Part shown: positions 59,551-64,000 of the stretch, one piece after another | How positions within the stretch are numbered: position 1 is the stretch's first letter | Layout: each line of letters starts with the position of its first letter | From: Ceratodon purpureus | Taxonomy: Eukaryota; Streptophyta; Bryopsida; Pseudoditrichales; Ditrichaceae | Assembly: GCA_014871385.1 (NCBI GenBank) | Contig: CM026424.1 | Location: 18,633,357-18,697,356 of the forward strand | DNA: 64,000 nt | Direction of reading: 5' to 3' | Notes under the pieces: model-generated | What the model was told of the DNA's origin: nothing | Seen by the model: only the letters and a program-made list of their open reading frames with translations | Database searches by the model: none | Program-made: the position numbers and the translations under genes

Positions 59551-60772
59551 ATTATTAAGTTTTGCCAGATACAAGAATTTAATTTAATCAAGATTTTTAA
59601 TGTTTAAATAGAATGTTGAATCAAAGTTTGCATTATACCATCATATCTTTAGCAACCGTAGAAAAATCAACATATGATAAATCTAAGTAATATTTTTTTT
59701 CAAATAATAAATAAATTAAACCTTGAATCAAAACTTTAACATTCTATAATAATCTTTCAAATAAATTGTGTATTTCTAGAGGTAAAGCATGATTTTACTA
59801 AATCAAACTATATTTCCATGTAGAAATCGCATCAATCACCAGTTTGAATGCCTTTTTGGATCACTGTCAATAATGTGTATTGCTTAGAACAATGCAACTG
59901 CTGATCTCAAAATGCAAAGAGTTCACCTGGAATAAATTACGGGGTAGATTGAACATGAAGACAGCCCTTGATACATCCCCTAAGGAAGCATGCCATATCT
60001 TAGTTCCTTGAAATAGCATATGTTCTGTATTCCTCAAATTGGAGGCAACAGGAATTTCAATTTTGCCACATTCAGGTAATTGCAAAGAATGTGTAATTCT
60101 TCAAGCAGTTCGCCAAAGATAAAAGGAACATGGGAAAAGACAACAGAAACATGGACAAGTTAGTTGACTTGGGTGGCATGTGTATGCTTTGTAAAAAACA
60201 CTAGAATGTGGAGTGAATATGCGGCATACAATACATTTCTCACATTCCACAAAGCAAGAATTTGTCTTCTTTTTATGTTTTTTTTTTGGAACTTATGATA
60301 CCATTACTGATTCATGGAATGGTCCCCCTTCCTCCACCCCTCCCCCTCATCATAACATACCCTATTCATGTGCCTTGACATTAGGACAATTTCTTATGAA
60401 TGTCTTATATTGGGCTCATCACACCTCGAATTCAGAATATGACCTGCTTTAACAGCTGTGGAACTTCTCTGTAGCTTCCGATTTTTAATTAATTGAGGTG
60501 GATAAGCAGATCTATGAAACTGTTGGATGACAAAATCCAACTATGATGGAAGGCATCCGCCAGATGCCCAAACAAGATATGCCGTTCCTGGCCCTTCATT
60601 GTCTGAATGGGCTTAGGGCCCTCCTCATGATTCTCTCAATTTGGGACGCTTCGTAGCATGAGCATGCAGAATACCTCTTATTTGCGACATTTTCCCCATG
60701 AAATGAAATTGGTTCCTTTGGCATCAAGGATCATTCAATGTTCTAGGATTATTATAAATCTGCCCATCTTAC
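59551..60772. other. AT-rich region with one weak minus-strand frame
   Basis: The frame 60085-59932 (minus) reads LPECGKIEIPVASNLRN and runs to NLFQ at a GTGAAC donor-like site, which looks exon-like, but it does not join in phase to the candidate exon ending at 60773. Nothing else is supported. Confidence 0.3.
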
Positions 60773-61511
60773 CAAAATGAATGTTTTTGAGAGTAGGTTT
60801 TATCTGCAGAGTGCTAATTTCAAACAAAACTCTGTCGGAATACAATGCACTCTGCATAGTGCCTACCACAAAGCTGACTGTTTCTCGCTGTGGATACCAC
60901 TCTGCTATAGGGTACTTATCTTCGTAGCATTTGGATGAATTGGGTGTGACAAGAATGTCTTTTGGTTGGGCTAATGGAATGTCTCGGGTAGTCTGGATTG
61001 AGCAGACGCTAGTACTAGCCTTCAGTTCCTGGTGCACTTCACTAAGGACGTAGGATGCTGCAAAATCGTACAAGATGGAAAACCGTTAACACCCACAACG
61101 TACGTTCATTTCAGGTTGATAATTTAGCTCTCTAGTACATGGCTTATTTTTTAGGTCACAAGAAAATAAGACATGTTATGCATGACTACATAATTTCTAC
61201 CCTAGAATGAACAAAAGTGAACAAAAGTGCTACATGTTAACAATTTTCCGTCGTGTACGGTTTTGCAGCATCCCACCTTAGGCTGAAGAGCAAGAAAAAC
61301 TTACTTCAAATAATCACATACAGTATTCTCTGAAAAAAATCTTACCATTAAATGCATTGTGGCCAACACAACGTAAACAGTGGAGGTCCATCACTCCACA
61401 AAAATGAAACTGTAGCACAAGCATCTGTGGCATCAAAGCGCCTGTTGGCATGTCACTCGTACATCTCATACACACACATGCAGTCTCACCGTGTAAACTG
61501 GATGGGTGCAC
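60773..61511 (-). CDS. Candidate two-exon gene segment, unrecognised
   Basis: Exons 61511-61346 and 61057-60773 join in phase (AAT G plus CA), with GTAAGA and TTTGCAG borders, and exon 2 ends at a strong GTAAGA donor, so a further exon is expected downstream. The first exon is Cys/Met-rich (CVCMRCTSDMPTGALMPQ, LHCLRCVGHNAFN); the second reads ASYVLSEVHQELKASTS, then DKYPIAEWYPQRETVSFVVG and LFEISTLQIKPTLKNIHFG. I recognise no family. The intron between them holds an imperfect inverted copy of the exon 2 acceptor region (61212-61310). It may be a gene, a broken gene or chance. Confidence 0.3.
61021..61310. repeat. Imperfect inverted repeat, arms ~85-95 bp
   Basis: The reverse complement of 61021-61115 aligns with about 61198-61310. 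Shared blocks in order are TGAAC, GTTAAC, TTTTCC, GTACG, TTTTGCAGCATCC (13 identical), CCTTAG and GAAG. Arms are separated by about 80-100 bases, so a transcript could fold into a long hairpin. Confidence 0.7.
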
Positions 61512-64000
61512 AGTAACTTGGACAATTTCTTGAAGAAACTAATGGTCTGCACTTCATAGAGAAAATCGATGTCAAAAAGTAGTGGTTTATATGCTGCATG
61601 AAGAGGCTCCTACAGAAAACTAAGGTAAAAGCAGTGCAGGGTTTATGGAAAGAATGTTATGTTAAGACACATCAAGCCTCAGTGGCCAAACAACATTTTG
61701 TGGAATTTTGATGATAAAAATTGGCCCTAAATCATGGAGTATAAGTTTTGTCACTGCTCTCTTTACAATCTACTCATGAATTGCATTGGCAAGTGCAGTG
61801 AAGTCAGTGAAGTGAAAAATTGTTCCACAAAGTTGCTTACAGGTTCTGTTCGGTCGCTTTCAGTCCAAATGCATACAATTACAGAATTTAAGCCATGAGG
61901 AGGCCAAGAAGATTACTTTGGGATGCAACATGAGCCCGTTTGAATATAATATCACATTGTTAAAGTACAAATTTCAAAGTTCAACTATTGGTTACAAGTA
62001 GAAAGCCCTTGTATCAAATTTTATCCTCTCCACAATCATATATTTGGATTCTTCCCTTCCACCTAAACCCTAAATCCATATAAAAAGCGGCCCTGAGTAG
62101 GTCTTTATCCTATCTATTTATTCTACGAGATAAATTTCTTCATTCTATGTATGTATGTTTATATGTATATATGTATGTGTGTACATATGTATCTATTTTT
62201 ACTTAGTTTTGTCATGCCCTTTTAAAAAGGATTCTATTATGTGATGAAAAATTGGTGTGAAGGTGAATAAGTTTGTTCTCATTCCTTTTATAGGTTAGGT
62301 TAATTAATGTTGACCTTAAAGACTTAGACAACCAAATTTGAGCTTTTAACTTTTTTAGACAAATCTCATTGTGTCAAAAAAAATAAAAAATCTTAGAATT
62401 ATTCAATGTTGATTCTTACATAATTATCTATGTAGCAAGCTTTGTTTCATGATCTTTCAATGCAAAATCAACAAGCTATAAAAGATTGGAGTTTTTTTAG
62501 GTCTATATGCACAACTAGAATGCTTTCAAATAAAATTTTAAACTTTGTGATTCACATGTATGTAAAAATCTTGAAACCACTCCATTTTAATAAGTGATGT
62601 AAATGATTTGAGAACTCATGTTTTGCAAACGAATTAAGTAGCTTTTCATCAAAAGAAACATTAAGACTTCAATTTTGAAGGATTTTTATTTTTTAAAATT
62701 ATTTTATATAGTTGCTTGTTGCATTAATTTCAACATTGAGATTGACATCATTCAACTTTATATAAGCATAATTAGAAATTTAGGTTTTCCTTTCATTCTA
62801 AACCTTCTTTGATTTATATTTTTTTAAGGTGAAAATCAAGGTTTCATCTTTTGAATTTTTTAATATAGACCATCAAGTCATATTTTTAATATATTATGAA
62901 GTTGCTTGGTCTTTGAAATTAAAGTATCATAAGATTTCAACATTTTTAAAGATAATAAAACTTATTTTTCAGGTCTAAACATTATATCTTTGCAGTTGGT
63001 TTTGTTTCTTATTTTAATAAGTTGGTTATTGAATCCTACAATCGGATTTGGCAAAGAATGTTATAAAATCAAAAAATCTACTTTACCTTAGTTTTAAGGG
63101 TGACTTTTGCTCTAAACCATCAAGGAATTTTAAAGATTAATTAATTATATCATTTATTGTTAAATACCATCCGCAAGAAAAATAAGATTCTAATGTACTT
63201 TCAAACCCGATCGTGGGGTTCAATAATTACATTTAAGCTACAATTTTCTAATTTCAAATTTGATATTTTTTTCCTTTGCGATTGAAACGTTAAGATCTTT
63301 CAATCATATGCCCATATCAATCCAATTTTGATCCACATTATTTAGGTATGATCCCTCAAAGACACACAAATGCTTGCAAACGAATGTCAAATCAAAAGTT
63401 GCCGCATGAATACATAAAGTATATTATTGTAGAATGATTCAAATTAGTTTTAAATCCACACTAAGGTAAAGAAACCAAAAACCATAAATGCCCTCAAGGA
63501 ATGCTATAGAGTTTTCCAAAAACAGAGAAGTGGCACACTGAAAATTGAGAAATTTGTATGGTTTTGGTGAACCAGCTAGTTTTTAGTGGACCATTTAAAT
63601 TTTGCCACATAACGTCAAGTTTTGATTTTTTTAATAGTCTTAGTCTAGTTTTCCGTGATACTCCTATTAGTTAACGGTTTTAAAACACCACCACATTTGA
63701 TTGAGGAAGAGTCTAGTATACAAGAAAGGGGTTAGACAAACTTCCTACTTTCAAAAATTCTAGACAATTATTTACATGGAATAAAAATACAAAACAAGTT
63801 GCATTCTTCATCATTTCTTCTTCTTCATCTCAAAAAAATTCAGAGAAATTCTATCTCCCTCCTTTCTAGTCAAATCACCTTATTTTTACGGTTTTTGGTA
63901 ACTCTACCTTAGAAAGAGCTCGTGAGAGCCGTGCAATTTCCCACAAGTGTTTGCTTTCTCTACAGTATGAAAACTCATATTCTACAATACTAGGAGTGTA
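61512..64000. other. AT-rich region to window end
   Basis: No supported gene. It includes a TATG/TGTA-rich run at 62143-62200 and a diverged copy of the dispersed AT-rich repeat at about 62300-63180. Confidence 0.5.
62300..63180. mobile_element. AT-rich dispersed repeat, diverged copy
   Basis: Colinear by eye with 28860-29640: AAGCTTTGTTTCAT near 62438, ACTCATGTTTTGC near 62614, CATAATTAGAAATTTAGG near 62767, CAAGTCATATTTTTAATAT near 62874, TCTAAACATTATATCTTTGC near 62976 and TTGAATCCTACAATCGG near 63029. Orientation matches copy 1. Inverted ends are not preserved clearly. Confidence 0.5.

Noticed and set aside
1-64000. tRNA, rRNA or CRISPR loci
   Set aside because: No B-box-bearing cloverleaf, no rRNA-like sequence and no regularly spaced repeat-spacer array was seen on either strand.

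Overview
This window is nuclear DNA of a land plant. Genes are split by spliceosomal introns with GT..AG ends and long T-rich tracts, and the products are plant-type: a SLY1 Sec1/Munc18 protein, an ABCB full transporter, an eight-cysteine lipid-transfer protein, a PHR1-type MYB-CC factor and a cyclin H. Protein style and compact introns suggest a non-seed plant, most likely a bryophyte; this is inference, and no species is claimed.

Layout. 1-16554: a GC-richer block of transposon-type genes. A Ptta/En/Spm (TNPA-like) gene runs leftward off the window start. A small BRCT-domain gene, an intact five-exon CACTA (TNP2-type) transposase of 1198 aa and a four-exon gene of unknown function all run rightward. 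I could not find CACTA termini, so whether all four genes share one element is open. 16600-18100 holds minisatellite, G-tract and short direct repeats. 18160-18552 (-): small single-exon gene. 19819-22748 (+): SLY1, four exons. 22749-31440: AT-rich intergenic DNA with a degenerate repeat that has inverted ends, a LINE-like remnant with target-site duplication, and an SR-like reading frame. 32553-38331 (+): ABCB transporter, 11 exons, 1297 aa. 40231-40584 (-): lipid-transfer protein. 41781-42648 (-): secreted B-lectin-like protein. 44249-45169 (+): intronless cyclin H (retrogene). 46286-47490 (-): unrecognised basic protein. 47491-52412: AT-rich repeats. 52413-55731 (-): PHR-type MYB-CC factor, eight exons, 579 aa. 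55732-64000: low gene content, with a satellite-like array, a candidate two-exon gene beside a large inverted repeat, and another copy of the AT-rich repeat.

The genes from SLY1 onward look like ordinary housekeeping or stress genes and do not form a pathway. The joint story is at the left: an intact-looking CACTA transposase next to a BRCT gene resembling the tail of a DNA-repair protein, and at the right a dispersed AT-rich repeat family, one end of which coincides with the point where cyclin H loses similarity to its family. All splice junctions were inferred by eye from GT/AG sites and phase; every multi-exon model with a confidence above 0.5 closes in frame.
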